The notes under the pieces were generated by a model. It searched no databases. It was not told where the DNA came from and worked only from the letters and a program-made list of their open reading frames with translations. A stretch of 64,000 nucleotides of DNA, taken from NCBI GenBank assembly GCA_020160935.1, contig JAIUPL010000028.1, forward strand, positions 1 through 64,000, given 5' to 3'. Source of the stretch: Bacteroidota bacterium. GTDB taxonomy: Bacteria; Bacteroidota; Bacteroidia; Chitinophagales; Saprospiraceae. Below, piece after piece: positions 50,937 to 60,523 of the stretch. Position 1 is the stretch's first letter; every line of letters starts with the position of its first letter. A program made the position numbers and the translations under genes.

Positions 50937-53066
50937 ATGCTCCAAATCATCCAGGACCTCCAGTCCGGCGACACCATCCTCGCAGAAGTCCCCGCCCCTG
51001 CCCTGCACCCGGGGCAGGTACTGATCAGGACACACAGAAGCCTGGTATCGCTGGGTACCGAGCGCATGCTGGTAGAATTTGGCAAAGCCAACTGGATTGA
51101 AAAAGCGCGGCAACAGCCCGAAAAGGTGCGGCAGGTGCTCGACAAAGTAAAAACGGACGGTTTAAAGCCCACGATGGACGCTGTTTTTCGAAAACTGGGT
51201 GAGCCACTGCCTTTGGGGTATTGCAATGCCGGGGAAGTGATCGGTGTGGGCGTCGGTGTTACTGAATTCAAGGTAGGCGACCGGGTGGTCAGCAACGGCC
51301 ACCATGCCGAAATTGTAAGTGTTCCCAAAAACCTGGTGGCACGAATACCGGACGGTGTCAGTTACGAACAAGCGGCCTTTACGGTGATCGGAGCCATTGC
51401 TTTGCAGGGAATTCGGCTTATACAGCCCTCTTTTGGCGAAACGGTGGTGGTCACCGGGCTCGGATTGATCGGTTTGATGGCCGCACAACTCCTGCATGCC
51501 AATGGTTGTCAGGTCATCGGGCTGGATTTCGATGAAAGCAAGGTAAATCTGGCGCGCTCCTGGGGTATTCATGCCTTCAACGTATCGGAAGGCAACGACC
51601 CCGTAGCATTGGTCATGCAACAAACAGGCGGCATAGGCGCCGATGCGGTACTCATCACGGCTTCGGCCAAAACAAACGACATCATTTCTCAGGCAGCCCG
51701 AATGTCGCGCAAACGCGGGCGCATCGTGCTGGTCGGCGTGATCGGACTGGATATACAACGCTCCGATTTTTTCGAAAAAGAACTGACCTTTCAGGTGTCC
51801 TGCTCCTATGGCCCCGGGCGTTACGACGAATACTACGAACAAAAGGGCCACGACTACCCGATCGGGTATGTGCGATGGACTGAAAAACGCAATTTTGAAG
51901 CCATCCTGCAAGCCCTGGCGACCAACAGGTTACAAGTGGAATCGCTCATCACGGAAATCGTGGAACTGGCTGATTATCAGTCCATTTATGGAAACATGTC
52001 GGGGCGAGGCGCCATTGCTTCCATCCTGAAATACGATGGCAAGGTATCCACGGATCAAACCACCGTGCGGCTGCTGGATCAAGGTTTTGCCGGACAGAAA
52101 GGTGTAATTGGAATCATTGGAGCCGGTAACTTTACCGGAGCGATAATTCTCCCCATGCTCGGCGCCCTGGGCGCAAAAATGAAATACATCGCTTCCGCAA
52201 AAGGCCTCTCCGGCACCACCCTGGCCAAAAAATACAAAGTGGCTTGTTCTACTACACGTTACCAGGATATGTTGGAAGATCCGGAAGTCGACGCAGTCAT
52301 GATCACCACCCGCCACCACGCGCATGCTGCCCAGGTCATGGAAGCCTTAAAGGCTGGCAAACACGTTTTTGTGGAAAAACCGCTGGCCATTACGCAGGAA
52401 GACATCAACTCGATTGCAGAAGCATATCGGCAATCGGGTAAAACGCTTACGGTGGGTTTCAATCGCCGGTTTTCACCATTTATCGTCGATGCTAAAAAGC
52501 ACCTCGGGCAAGCCGGTCCGATCAACATCATTGCCACGATGAACGCTGGCGCCATTCCCGCCCAGCACTGGACGCAGGATATGCATACCGGCGGCGGCAG
52601 AATTATTGGAGAGGCCTGCCATTATATCGACCTGATGATTGCCCTTACAGGCAGTCTGGTAGAAAGTGTAGTGATGAATGCGCTCGGCCCTCATGCACAG
52701 GAAAACACCGATAATGCTAGCATTTTACTGCGTTTTCAAAACGGATCACAAGGCGTGATCAACTATTTTTCCAACGGAGCCAGGTCGTATTCCAAGGAAC
52801 GAATAGAAATTTTCAGCCAGAACAGGACGATGATCATCGACAATTTCCGCAAGTCGGAGTATTTCGGTTTCAGGTCTTCGGGAATGAAAAAAACGCAGGA
52901 CAAGGGGCACCGGGAACAATTTCGGCTCTTTCTGCAACGGCTACAGGAAGGAGGAGAGGCCATTATTCCATTTGCAGAAATTATCAATACATCGAGGGCT
53001 GCCATAGCGGCTGTCGAGTCGCTCAAAACCGGCGCCTGGGTAAACGTTGATCCTTACCCGGGATAA
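50937..53066 (+). CDS. Bi-domain oxidoreductase (MDR + Gfo/Idh/MocA fusion)
   Basis: This 709-residue fusion has two parts. Residues 1-370 are a zinc-type medium-chain dehydrogenase (HPGQVLIRTHRSLVSLGTER, GYCNAGEVIGVGVGVTEFKV, VVVTGLGLIGLMAAQLLHAN near 178). Residues about 388-709 are a Gfo/Idh/MocA enzyme with IGIIGAGNFTGAIILPMLGA near 390 and the EKP motif in GKHVFVEKPLAITQEDI near 480. This architecture recurs next to heparinase-like genes in polysaccharide clusters (family knowledge). The substrate is probably a nucleotide sugar or a sugar on the repeat unit. It is tightly followed by the heparinase-like gene. Confidence 0.92.
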   Translation: MLQIIQDLQSGDTILAEVPAPALHPGQVLIRTHRSLVSLGTERMLVEFGKANWIEKARQQPEKVRQVLDKVKTDGLKPTMDAVFRKLGEPLPLGYCNAGEVIGVGVGVTEFKVGDRVVSNGHHAEIVSVPKNLVARIPDGVSYEQAAFTVIGAIALQGIRLIQPSFGETVVVTGLGLIGLMAAQLLHANGCQVIGLDFDESKVNLARSWGIHAFNVSEGNDPVALVMQQTGGIGADAVLITASAKTNDIISQAARMSRKRGRIVLVGVIGLDIQRSDFFEKELTFQVSCSYGPGRYDEYYEQKGHDYPIGYVRWTEKRNFEAILQALATNRLQVESLITEIVELADYQSIYGNMSGRGAIASILKYDGKVSTDQTTVRLLDQGFAGQKGVIGIIGAGNFTGAIILPMLGALGAKMKYIASAKGLSGTTLAKKYKVACSTTRYQDMLEDPEVDAVMITTRHHAHAAQVMEALKAGKHVFVEKPLAITQEDINSIAEAYRQSGKTLTVGFNRRFSPFIVDAKKHLGQAGPINIIATMNAGAIPAQHWTQDMHTGGGRIIGEACHYIDLMIALTGSLVESVVMNALGPHAQENTDNASILLRFQNGSQGVINYFSNGARSYSKERIEIFSQNRTMIIDNFRKSEYFGFRSSGMKKTQDKGHREQFRLFLQRLQEGGEAIIPFAEIINTSRAAIAAVESLKTGAWVNVDPYPG

Positions 53067-53078
53067 GTACTCCATGCC

Positions 53079-54680
53079 GTGAATCTGTCCCAATATTACC
53101 ATACCCTCCAATACCTGAAACCTCGCCAGATTGTATTCAGGGTATACTATTCCCTGCGTCGATCTTTCAGAAAAGCAATCGGATTTCGCTACAGGCTGCA
53201 AAAAACGCCTAAATCCGTGCGTTTTTTGGATTTTCTTCCTTCTCTTCCGGCCCAGGTGACCTGGGTTCCCGCCTCCCACACTTTTTCCTTTTTACATGTA
53301 TCGCACACCTTTGGCGACCGGTTCGATTGGTCTGAAAAGCGTTTTGGAAAACTGTGGACGTACAACCTCCATTACTTCGAGTATTTAGGCACGCCGGGCC
53401 TGTCAGCAGCAGCGGGTACTGTGCTCATTGAGGATTTTATTCGGCATCTGCCAGCGGTTCCGGAGGCGCTGGAGCCCTACCCTACTGCCTTGCGCATCCT
53501 TTTCTGGTCGAGGTTTCTCGCAGCACACCGGATTGAATCAGCGGAAATAGAGGCATCCCTGTATGCGCAGGCTTACATTCTGGCCGATCAAATAGAGTAT
53601 CATCTGCTGGGCAATCACTATCTGGAAAATGGGTTCGGGTTGCTGTTTGCTGCTTACCGTTACGAGGATCAATACCTGTACCGAAAAGCGTATGACATCA
53701 TTTACGAGGAATTACAGGAGCAAATATTGCCGGATGGCGGGCATTTTGAGCGCTCGCCCATGTACCACCAGATTATTTTATACCGCGTGCTGGATTGTTT
53801 GAATCTGGTGAGCAACAATCCGGATTTCGGTAAGCCCGATTTCAAGCCATTTTTAGAAAAAAAAGCAGCCGTTATGATGGGCTGGTTGCAGGAAATTACA
53901 TTTTCCAACGGCGATATTCCTTTACTGAACGATTCTGCAAGAGGTATTGCCCCGGATACACTTGCTTTACAGGATTATGCCAAAAGATTAGGCGTGGCGA
54001 TCCACCACACACCCTTACAGGAAAGTGGATACCGGAAATTTACAATTCCACCTTTCGAACTGGTGGCAGACGCTGGGGAAATCGGCCCCGACTATATACC
54101 CGGTCATGCGCACAGTGATACACTGTCTTTTGAATTGTGTGTCGGTGGCTTCCCTTTTATCGTAGATAGCGGTATTTCTACTTATGAAAAAAACAGTCGC
54201 CGCCAATACGAACGTTCCACGGCTGCGCACAACACTGTTCAGGTGGATCAATTTGAACAGACGGAAGCGTGGGGCGGATTCAGGGTGGCTCGCCGGGCGC
54301 GCCCGCTGATCCTGGAAGAAAAACCAAATCTGCTTGCTGCTACACATACCGGCTACGACCATCTGGGTATTCGACATCTGCGTACATTTACAGTCGATAG
54401 CAAGGCTGTTTCCATCAATGACAAGGTTGTTCCTGTGGATGACAAGCCCATAGAATCATTTGTATATCAGGCATATATACATTTTATGGAAGGTGTTCAG
54501 GTGACGCTGAAAGAGGACAACACATTGGAAACGACGTTGGCATCCGTCTGTTTTGAAGGAGCAACAAAAGTGGAAATACAATCGTACGAGTACGCTCCTG
54601 CTTTTAACACCCTGAAACCGGCCCAAAAAGCGGTCATTCAATTCAAGGACTCTTTACACACAACGATCAGGGCGCTTTGA
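53079..54680 (+). CDS. Heparinase II/III family protein
   Basis: The protein has 533 residues from a GTG start, 12 bases after the preceding stop. An N-terminal alpha/alpha toroid (about 60-330) contains GNHYLENGFGLLFAAYRYED near 180 and FERSPMYHQIILYRVLDCLN near 226. The C-terminal beta-sandwich contains IPGHAHSDTLSFELCVGGFP near 345 and SRRQYERSTAAHNTVQVDQF near 375, with His and Tyr residues typical of uronic-acid lyases. No signal peptide is visible, unlike secreted lyases, so it may act on lipid-linked intermediates or be exported another way. In EPS loci this family is usually paired with the bi-domain oxidoreductase, as here. Confidence 0.9.
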   Translation: MNLSQYYHTLQYLKPRQIVFRVYYSLRRSFRKAIGFRYRLQKTPKSVRFLDFLPSLPAQVTWVPASHTFSFLHVSHTFGDRFDWSEKRFGKLWTYNLHYFEYLGTPGLSAAAGTVLIEDFIRHLPAVPEALEPYPTALRILFWSRFLAAHRIESAEIEASLYAQAYILADQIEYHLLGNHYLENGFGLLFAAYRYEDQYLYRKAYDIIYEELQEQILPDGGHFERSPMYHQIILYRVLDCLNLVSNNPDFGKPDFKPFLEKKAAVMMGWLQEITFSNGDIPLLNDSARGIAPDTLALQDYAKRLGVAIHHTPLQESGYRKFTIPPFELVADAGEIGPDYIPGHAHSDTLSFELCVGGFPFIVDSGISTYEKNSRRQYERSTAAHNTVQVDQFEQTEAWGGFRVARRARPLILEEKPNLLAATHTGYDHLGIRHLRTFTVDSKAVSINDKVVPVDDKPIESFVYQAYIHFMEGVQVTLKEDNTLETTLASVCFEGATKVEIQSYEYAPAFNTLKPAQKAVIQFKDSLHTTIRAL

Positions 54681-54684
54681 TCAC

Positions 54685-55884
54685 ATGCATATTTTATTTT
54701 TAACCGACAATTTTCCGCCTGAAGTGAATGCGCCCGCCAGCAGAACATTTGAACATTGCAGGGAATGGGTACAGCAAGGCGTTCAGGTGACCGTCATAAC
54801 ATGTGCTCCCAATTTCCCACAAGGGAAAGTATATGAAGGTTATAAAAACAAACTGTACCAGAAAGAAGTGATAGAAGGCATTACAGTCATCCGGGTCTGG
54901 AGTTACATCACTGCCAATGAAGGTTTTATCAAACGAATTCTGGATTATATCAGTTTTGCAATAATGGCTACGCTGGCATCCTTATTCCGGAAATTTGACC
55001 TGGTCATTGCTACTTCGCCGCAATTTTTTACAGCCGTGGCCGGGTATGCCGTATCCGTTTTGAAAAGAAAACCCTGGGTGATGGAAGTACGGGATTTGTG
55101 GCCGGAATCCATACGCGCCGTTGGAGCAATGAGCAATGATCGATTGTATCGACTTTTGGAAAGACTTGAATTATTCTTGTATAAAAAGGCTCGAAAAGTA
55201 GTAGTTGTGACCGACTCTTTTAAAGAAAACCTGATAGCCAGAGGCATTTCTTCCGACAAGATTAGTGTCATAAAAAATGGTGTATTGCTGGATCAATTCA
55301 AGCCTGTGGAAAAAGACAGGGCCCTGATTCAATCATTGAGCCTGGAAGGGAAATTTGTGGTTGCTTACCTGGGCACCCATGGCATGGCGCATGCACTGGA
55401 TTTCGTAATCAGTTCGTCCGGGAAATTGCCTGAAAATGTATGTGTGCTTTTGATCGGAGATGGTGCTGAAAAAAGCAAACTCCTCGCGCTCAAACATACC
55501 TTAAAGGCAGACAAAGTACATATGCTGCCACCCGTTCCAAAATCATCCATTGCACAATACATCTCCATAAGCGATGTAGCATTGGTAAATCTCCGTAAAT
55601 CGGACACCTTCAAAAGTGTCATTCCTTCCAAAATATTTGAGAATGCGGCTATGCTGAAACCGGTTTTACTGGGTGTGGAAGGAGAATCTCAGGCTATTAT
55701 TGAAAAGTATTGTGCGGGCGTATGTTTTGAACCTGAAAATGAAGAAGCCTTCCAGGAAGCCTTGCAAAAAATTATGCACCCGGATAATTATCTGAAATAC
55801 CAACAGGGCTGCATTCCTTTGGCGCACGATTTTGATCGCAAAGCCTTGGCAATGAAGATGTTGGAAAGTATAAACGCCTTGTAA
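54685..55884 (+). CDS. WbuB-like glycosyltransferase family 4
   Basis: This 399-residue GT4 enzyme begins MHILFLTDNFPPEVNAPASR, the hallmark N-terminus of WbuB-like transferases. PWVMEVRDLWPESIRAVGAM lies near 130-150, GKFVVAYLGTHGMAHALDFV near 228, and SDVALVNLRKSDTFKSVIPS near 300. Some WbuB proteins transfer N-acetyl-L-fucosamine, but the donor here is not proven. It starts 4 bases after the heparinase stop and precedes the DUF433 gene by 4 bases. It is host-like in base composition. Confidence 0.9.
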   Translation: MHILFLTDNFPPEVNAPASRTFEHCREWVQQGVQVTVITCAPNFPQGKVYEGYKNKLYQKEVIEGITVIRVWSYITANEGFIKRILDYISFAIMATLASLFRKFDLVIATSPQFFTAVAGYAVSVLKRKPWVMEVRDLWPESIRAVGAMSNDRLYRLLERLELFLYKKARKVVVVTDSFKENLIARGISSDKISVIKNGVLLDQFKPVEKDRALIQSLSLEGKFVVAYLGTHGMAHALDFVISSSGKLPENVCVLLIGDGAEKSKLLALKHTLKADKVHMLPPVPKSSIAQYISISDVALVNLRKSDTFKSVIPSKIFENAAMLKPVLLGVEGESQAIIEKYCAGVCFEPENEEAFQEALQKIMHPDNYLKYQQGCIPLAHDFDRKALAMKMLESINAL

Positions 55885-55888
55885 ACCA

Positions 55889-56128
55889 ATGGCTGATTAT
55901 CTGCAATATATTTCAATTGACTCTCAAATTCGATTCGGTAAACCTTGTATAAAAGGCACCCGAATTGCTGTGACCGATATTCTGGGATGGATGGCCTCCG
56001 ACATGTCTTTTGACGACATCCTTTACCAGCATCCATCTTTATCTAAAACCCATATTTTGGCAGCGCTTGCTTTTTCAGCCGAAAAAGGGAATGTTGTCAA
56101 ATTTCTAAATCATCCTCCCGCAAAGTGA
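55889..56128 (+). CDS. DUF433 antitoxin-like protein
   Basis: This 79-residue DUF433 protein (winged-helix-like) carries IRFGKPCIKGTRIAVTDILG near residue 14 and MSFDDILYQHPSLSKTHILA near 38. Such proteins usually act as antitoxin or DNA-binding partners of DUF5615 PIN-like toxins. Here no toxin gene follows: the stop codon overlaps the GTG start of wecB by 4 bases. It may be an orphan antitoxin captured in the operon or have a local regulatory role. It is translationally coupled on both sides. Confidence 0.88.
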   Translation: MADYLQYISIDSQIRFGKPCIKGTRIAVTDILGWMASDMSFDDILYQHPSLSKTHILAALAFSAEKGNVVKFLNHPPAK

Positions 56129-57222
56129 CCATCCTCTCCGTCGTCGGTGCGCGCCCCAATTTCATGAAAGTTGCCCCTTTGCACCGTGCTTTTCTTGCCT
56201 CCGGGCGCGTCCATTCCAAAATTGTTCATACCGGACAGCATTACGACGCCCGGATGAGCGACGTGTTTTTCCGTCAACTCGAACTGCCGCAGCCCGATTA
56301 CTACCTCGGCGTAGGCGGCGGGTCGCATACCGTACAAACGGCGGGTATCATGCTGGCCTTTGAAAAAGTGCTGGAGCAGGAGCGGCCCGACTGGGTGCTG
56401 GTGGTCGGCGACGTCAATTCCACAGTAGCCGCCACGATGGTGGCCAAAAAGATGGATATTCCGGTCGCGCATGTGGAGGCGGGACTGCGCAGCGGCGACC
56501 GGCGCATGCCCGAAGAGATCAACCGGCTGATGACCGATGCGGTGTCTGATTTGTTGTTCGTCACCGAACCAAGCGGCATGGAGCACCTCGCGCGCGAGGG
56601 CGTGCCAGCGCACAAGGTGCATTTTACGGGCAATTGTATGATCGATTCGCTGGTGCATTATCGCCCCAAGGCCGCCGAAACGCGTACGGTGGAACAACTT
56701 GGTTTGTTACCCCAACAGTATTTACTCGTCACTATGCACCGGCCGTCCAATGTGGATACCGCGGAAGGACTAACCGCCATTACAGAGATGCTGGAAGGCG
56801 CGGCGCAACGCACGACCGTGGTGTTTCCGATGCACCCGCGCACCCGGCAAAACCTGGAAAAATTTGGTCTGGCAAAACGTTTGTCGGCACATGCTCGTAT
56901 ATTGTTACTCGAACCGCAAGGTTATCTTGAATTTTTGCATTTGATGGAACACGCAGCCCTGGTACTGACAGATTCCGGTGGAATACAGGAAGAAACCACC
57001 TATTTACAAGTGCCCTGTTTAACATTTCGCGACAGCACGGAGCGCCCGGTGACAGTCGAACTCGGCACCAATGTCCTGCTCGCCGACCTCGATCCGAAAA
57101 AAGCCCTGGCGCTGCTGGACGAAGCCCTGGCCGGCCACTGGAAAAAAGGAGAAATACCGCCGATGTGGGACGGGAGAGCGGCGGAAAGAATACTACATGT
57201 AGTTATGAGTTATGAGTTATGA
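56125..57222 (+). CDS. wecB: Non-hydrolysing UDP-GlcNAc 2-epimerase (WecB/WbpI type)
   Basis: The protein has 365 residues from a GTG start overlapping the DUF433 stop. The enzyme interconverts UDP-GlcNAc and UDP-ManNAc, and WbpI relatives epimerise UDP-2,3-diacetamido-uronic acids. Family marks are VVGARPNFMKVAPLHRAF near residue 6, VVHTGQHYD-type IVHTGQHYDARMSDVFF near 35, HVEAGLRSGDRRMPEEINR near 116-134, TMHRPSNVD near 208, and LTDSGGIQEETTYLQVPCLT near 286. With the Wbp-type genes upstream a WbpI-like role is conceivable. The last residues (MSYEL) are encoded by the repeat unit that continues past the stop codon. Confidence 0.92.
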   Translation: MTILSVVGARPNFMKVAPLHRAFLASGRVHSKIVHTGQHYDARMSDVFFRQLELPQPDYYLGVGGGSHTVQTAGIMLAFEKVLEQERPDWVLVVGDVNSTVAATMVAKKMDIPVAHVEAGLRSGDRRMPEEINRLMTDAVSDLLFVTEPSGMEHLAREGVPAHKVHFTGNCMIDSLVHYRPKAAETRTVEQLGLLPQQYLLVTMHRPSNVDTAEGLTAITEMLEGAAQRTTVVFPMHPRTRQNLEKFGLAKRLSAHARILLLEPQGYLEFLHLMEHAALVLTDSGGIQEETTYLQVPCLTFRDSTERPVTVELGTNVLLADLDPKKALALLDEALAGHWKKGEIPPMWDGRAAERILHVVMSYEL

Positions 57223-57407
57223 AAGGGGAGTTATGAGTTATGAAAGGGAAGTTATGAGTTATGGAGTTATGAGTTATGAGTTGTACTCACTTCACTTTCG
57301 GTTACTCTTATGAAGGAGCCAATAGCGAAGTGAGTACAACTCATAACTCATAACTCCATAACTCATAACTCCCTTTTCATAACTCCCCTTTCATAACTTA
57401 TAACTTT
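57202..57407. repeat. GAGTTAT palindromic array between wecB and asnB
   Basis: 7-base units (gagttat) begin inside the last wecB codons, pass through its TGA and continue. They lead into a unique inner stem (ttgtactcacttc / gaagtgagtacaa) around a roughly 30-base loop. The reverse-complement units (ataactc) follow up to 15 bases before asnB. TGA recurs in changing frames on the coding strand. Confidence 0.93.
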
Positions 57408-57421
57408 AAAAAAACAGCCCC

Positions 57422-59290
57422 ATGTGCGGTTTAGCAGCCATCTTCCAACACCAGCCTTTACCCGAGGCGGATGCCCTGATCCGGGCAATAACAAACGGAT
57501 TGCAGCACCGTGGCCCCGATGCCGACGGCCATTACGTCGATGATCGGGTAGCGCTGGGGCATCGGCGTCTGGCCATTATCGACCTGTCGGAACTCGGGCG
57601 CCAGCCTATGTGGGATGTGACAGGCCGCTACGCAGTGGTGTACAATGGCGAGATTTACAATTACAAGGAACTGAAGCAGGAACTGGCCAACTACCCGTTT
57701 CGCTCGGGCAGCGATACGGAAGTGCTGCTGGCCGGTTTTGCGGCCTGGGGTGTCGATTTGTTTGCCAAATTGAACGGCATTTTTGCTTTTGCCCTGTACG
57801 ACAAACAGGAGGAGCGCATGTGGGTGGTACGCGACCGATTTGGCATCAAACCCATGTACTACACCTCCGACGAGCGGTTTTGCATCGTGTCGTCTGAGCA
57901 ACGCCCCATTTTGGCGTCGGGGCTGGTTGAAATGAACATCTCCAGAGATGCTATCGCCGATTTTCTGTACGATGGCGCCGTATGTGGCGTGCAGCGTTGT
58001 TGTGATGACATGCGCCAACTCCCTGCGGGCCACTACATGATGCTGGAAAAAGGGCGTCTGCCGGTAGTAAAACCGTATTACCTGTTTTTTGAACATATCC
58101 GCCCGCTGCAGTCTGTTAGTCTCGATACAGCGCAGCGGGAACTGCGCCGGCTGCTGCGCCAGGCTGTGGAGCGGCAATTGATCAGTGATGTGCCGCTGGG
58201 CGCATTTCTGTCGGGTGGCATCGATTCGAGTGCAGTGGTGGCTATGATGTCGGAAGTGAGCCCTGAACGACCGCTTACGTTTACGGTGGGTTTCAAGGAA
58301 AAACAATTTGACGAGAGTCCATATGCTGCGCTAATTGCTAAAAAATTCAATACGCGGCACACGGTACTGACGCTCGAGGCCGATGACTTCCTGCACGAAC
58401 TACCCAATATGGTCGATGCGCTGGACACGCCTACCCTCGACGGCATCAATACCTATGTCGTGTCGAAAATGACGCGAAAAGCGGGGGTTACAGTGGCGCT
58501 GTCGGGGCTGGGTGGCGACGAGTTGTTTGCCGGGTACGCCACATTCAAGCGGTACTATGAGTGGAAACAGCATATTTTCTGGAAATTACCGGGCTTTTTA
58601 CGGCGATCGGCAGGTTTTGCCTTGCAGCAACTGGGCCAATCGACCCGTATGCGGCGTCTGGGTGAAATCCTGAGCGTTCCTGCTTTCGATATAGACTGGG
58701 TATATCCGCAGTTTCGTGGCATTTACGACAAACGGACGGTAGCCGACATGCTGGGCCACGCACCGGCGCCCAATCCGATCTTTACGTTCCTGCATCAGCA
58801 CCGTGCTGCCATCCAGCGCCTGCCCTTGTTGTCGCAGTATTCTGTCGCGGAAATGACGGGGTATACCAACCATATGCTGCTCAAGGATACCGACCAGATG
58901 AGTATGGCGTCGGCGCTGGAGGTCCGGGTGCCATTTTTCGATAATGATCTGGTGGATTACGTACTTTCGCTGCCCGATTCCATCAAATTTCCCCATACCC
59001 CCAAATCACTGCTGGTAGGCGCCCTGGGCGATTTGCTGCCTTCCGAGATTGTTCATCGCCCGAAAATGGGTTTTACCTTGCCCTGGGAACAGTGGCTGCG
59101 TGGCGAATTGCACACATTTTGTCAGCAACGCCTCGACGCACTCTGCGACCGCGGCTTGCTCGACCCGACCCGCATCCGCCAAATGTGGGATCAGTTTAAC
59201 CGCCAAAGCCATCAGGTACTGGCATCGCATATCTGGATGCTGGTGGTGTTGGAACATTGGCTACAAAAAAATATGGATAAGGAGTTATGA
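57422..59290 (+). CDS. asnB: Asparagine synthetase (glutamine-hydrolysing)
   Basis: This 622-residue two-domain amidotransferase has an N-terminal Ntn glutaminase with catalytic Cys2 (MCGLAAIFQ), GLQHRGPDADG near 27 and YNGEIYNYKELK near 75. The C-terminal ATP-pyrophosphatase domain carries the SGGIDSSAVVAMM P-loop near residue 265 and LSGLGGDELFAGY near 360. It amidates carboxyl groups. In EPS and O-antigen clusters such enzymes are thought to amidate sugar uronic acids (WbpS-like), which would fit the uronic-acid genes upstream. The protein ends KEL*, where GAG TTA TGA is the first unit of the following repeat. Confidence 0.95.
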   Translation: MCGLAAIFQHQPLPEADALIRAITNGLQHRGPDADGHYVDDRVALGHRRLAIIDLSELGRQPMWDVTGRYAVVYNGEIYNYKELKQELANYPFRSGSDTEVLLAGFAAWGVDLFAKLNGIFAFALYDKQEERMWVVRDRFGIKPMYYTSDERFCIVSSEQRPILASGLVEMNISRDAIADFLYDGAVCGVQRCCDDMRQLPAGHYMMLEKGRLPVVKPYYLFFEHIRPLQSVSLDTAQRELRRLLRQAVERQLISDVPLGAFLSGGIDSSAVVAMMSEVSPERPLTFTVGFKEKQFDESPYAALIAKKFNTRHTVLTLEADDFLHELPNMVDALDTPTLDGINTYVVSKMTRKAGVTVALSGLGGDELFAGYATFKRYYEWKQHIFWKLPGFLRRSAGFALQQLGQSTRMRRLGEILSVPAFDIDWVYPQFRGIYDKRTVADMLGHAPAPNPIFTFLHQHRAAIQRLPLLSQYSVAEMTGYTNHMLLKDTDQMSMASALEVRVPFFDNDLVDYVLSLPDSIKFPHTPKSLLVGALGDLLPSEIVHRPKMGFTLPWEQWLRGELHTFCQQRLDALCDRGLLDPTRIRQMWDQFNRQSHQVLASHIWMLVVLEHWLQKNMDKEL

Positions 59291-59402
59291 GTTATGAGTT
59301 ATGAGTTATGAGTTATATGCACGTTGCTTTTGGCTGCACAATTGAAGAAACCGAAAGCAACGTGTGTATAACTCATAACTCATAACTTATAACTCATAAC
59401 TC
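59282..59402. repeat. GAGTTAT palindromic array between asnB and gmd
   Basis: Five gagttat units start with the last two codons and stop of asnB. An inner unique stem follows (atgcacgttgcttt / aaagcaacgtgtgt), then the mirrored ataactc units. The array has the same unit as the wecB-asnB palindrome but a different inner stem. Confidence 0.93.
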
Positions 59403-59416
59403 TGTCGTTGTTTGCT

Positions 59417-60523
59417 ATGAAAAAAGCACTCATCACCGGTATTACCGGGCAAGACGGGGCCTACCTCGCTGAATTGTTGTTGAAAAAAGGGTATGAGGTG
59501 CACGGCATCAAACGCCGGAGTTCGTTGTTCAATACCGACCGCATCGACCATTTATATGAAGACCCGCACGTCAACAACCGCCATTTTATCCTGCATTATG
59601 GCGACCTGACCGATTCCACGAATTTGATCCGCATCATTCAGCAGGTGCAGCCCGACGAAATTTACAACCTGGGCGCACAAAGCCATGTGCAGGTGAGTTT
59701 TGAAACGCCGGAATACACCGCCAATGCCGATGCGGTAGGCGCCCTGCGCATCCTGGAAGCGATTCGGCTGCTGGGACTCACGGAAAAGACAAGGTTTTAC
59801 CAGGCTTCCACGTCGGAGTTGTACGGACTGGTGCAGGAGGTGCCGCAATCGGAAAAAACGCCGTTTTACCCGCGTTCTCCGTACGGCGTTGCCAAATTGT
59901 ACGGCTACTGGATCACGGTCAACTACCGCGAATCGTACGGCATTTTTGCCAGCAATGGTATTCTGTTCAACCACGAATCGCCGCTGCGGGGCGAAACGTT
60001 CGTGACGCGCAAAATCACGCGCGCCGCGGCCAAAATCGCTCTCGGCCTGCAAGACAAACTTTTCCTCGGCAACCTAGATGCCCAACGCGACTGGGGCCAT
60101 GCCAAAGACTACGTGGAAGGTATGTGGCGCATCCTGCAGCACAGCCAGCCCGACGATTTTGTGCTGGCTACGGGCCAAACCACGGCCGTTCGCGAGTTCT
60201 GCCGCATGGCTTTCCGTGAGGTGGGCGCCGAACTGGAATTTCAGGGCGAAGGTGTTGCTGAAAAAGGCATCATCGCTACGTCCAGCAACGACCTGCTCCG
60301 GCCAGGCCAGGAAGTCATTGCCATCGACCCGCGTTATTTCCGCCCCGCTGAGGTCGATCTGCTCGTCGGCGATGCCTCCAAAGCGAAAAACCTGCTGGGC
60401 TGGGAGCCGACGCATACGCTGACCGAATTGGTACACGATATGGTGCAGTCGGATGTGCAGTTGTTTAAACGCGAAGAGTATTTGAAGCAGGGAGGGTTTG
60501 TGATAAAGAACCAATTTGAGTAG
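59417..60523 (+). CDS. gmd: GDP-mannose 4,6-dehydratase
   Basis: The ATG at 59417 gives 368 residues; a TTG three codons upstream is less likely. This extended SDR enzyme converts GDP-D-mannose to GDP-4-keto-6-deoxy-mannose, the first step to GDP-L-fucose. It shows [20 protein letters not shown] at the N-terminus, the [14 protein letters not shown] region near 37-50, a catalytic Ser/Thr-rich stretch ([20 protein letters not shown] near 128-147), the YxxxK pair in [12 protein letters not shown] near 155, and [20 protein letters not shown] near 183. It lies upstream of fcl, separated by a four-helix bundle gene. The stop gagTAG starts a repeat array. Confidence 0.97.
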   Translation: MKKALITGITGQDGAYLAELLLKKGYEVHGIKRRSSLFNTDRIDHLYEDPHVNNRHFILHYGDLTDSTNLIRIIQQVQPDEIYNLGAQSHVQVSFETPEYTANADAVGALRILEAIRLLGLTEKTRFYQASTSELYGLVQEVPQSEKTPFYPRSPYGVAKLYGYWITVNYRESYGIFASNGILFNHESPLRGETFVTRKITRAAAKIALGLQDKLFLGNLDAQRDWGHAKDYVEGMWRILQHSQPDDFVLATGQTTAVREFCRMAFREVGAELEFQGEGVAEKGIIATSSNDLLRPGQEVIAIDPRYFRPAEVDLLVGDASKAKNLLGWEPTHTLTELVHDMVQSDVQLFKREEYLKQGGFVIKNQFE

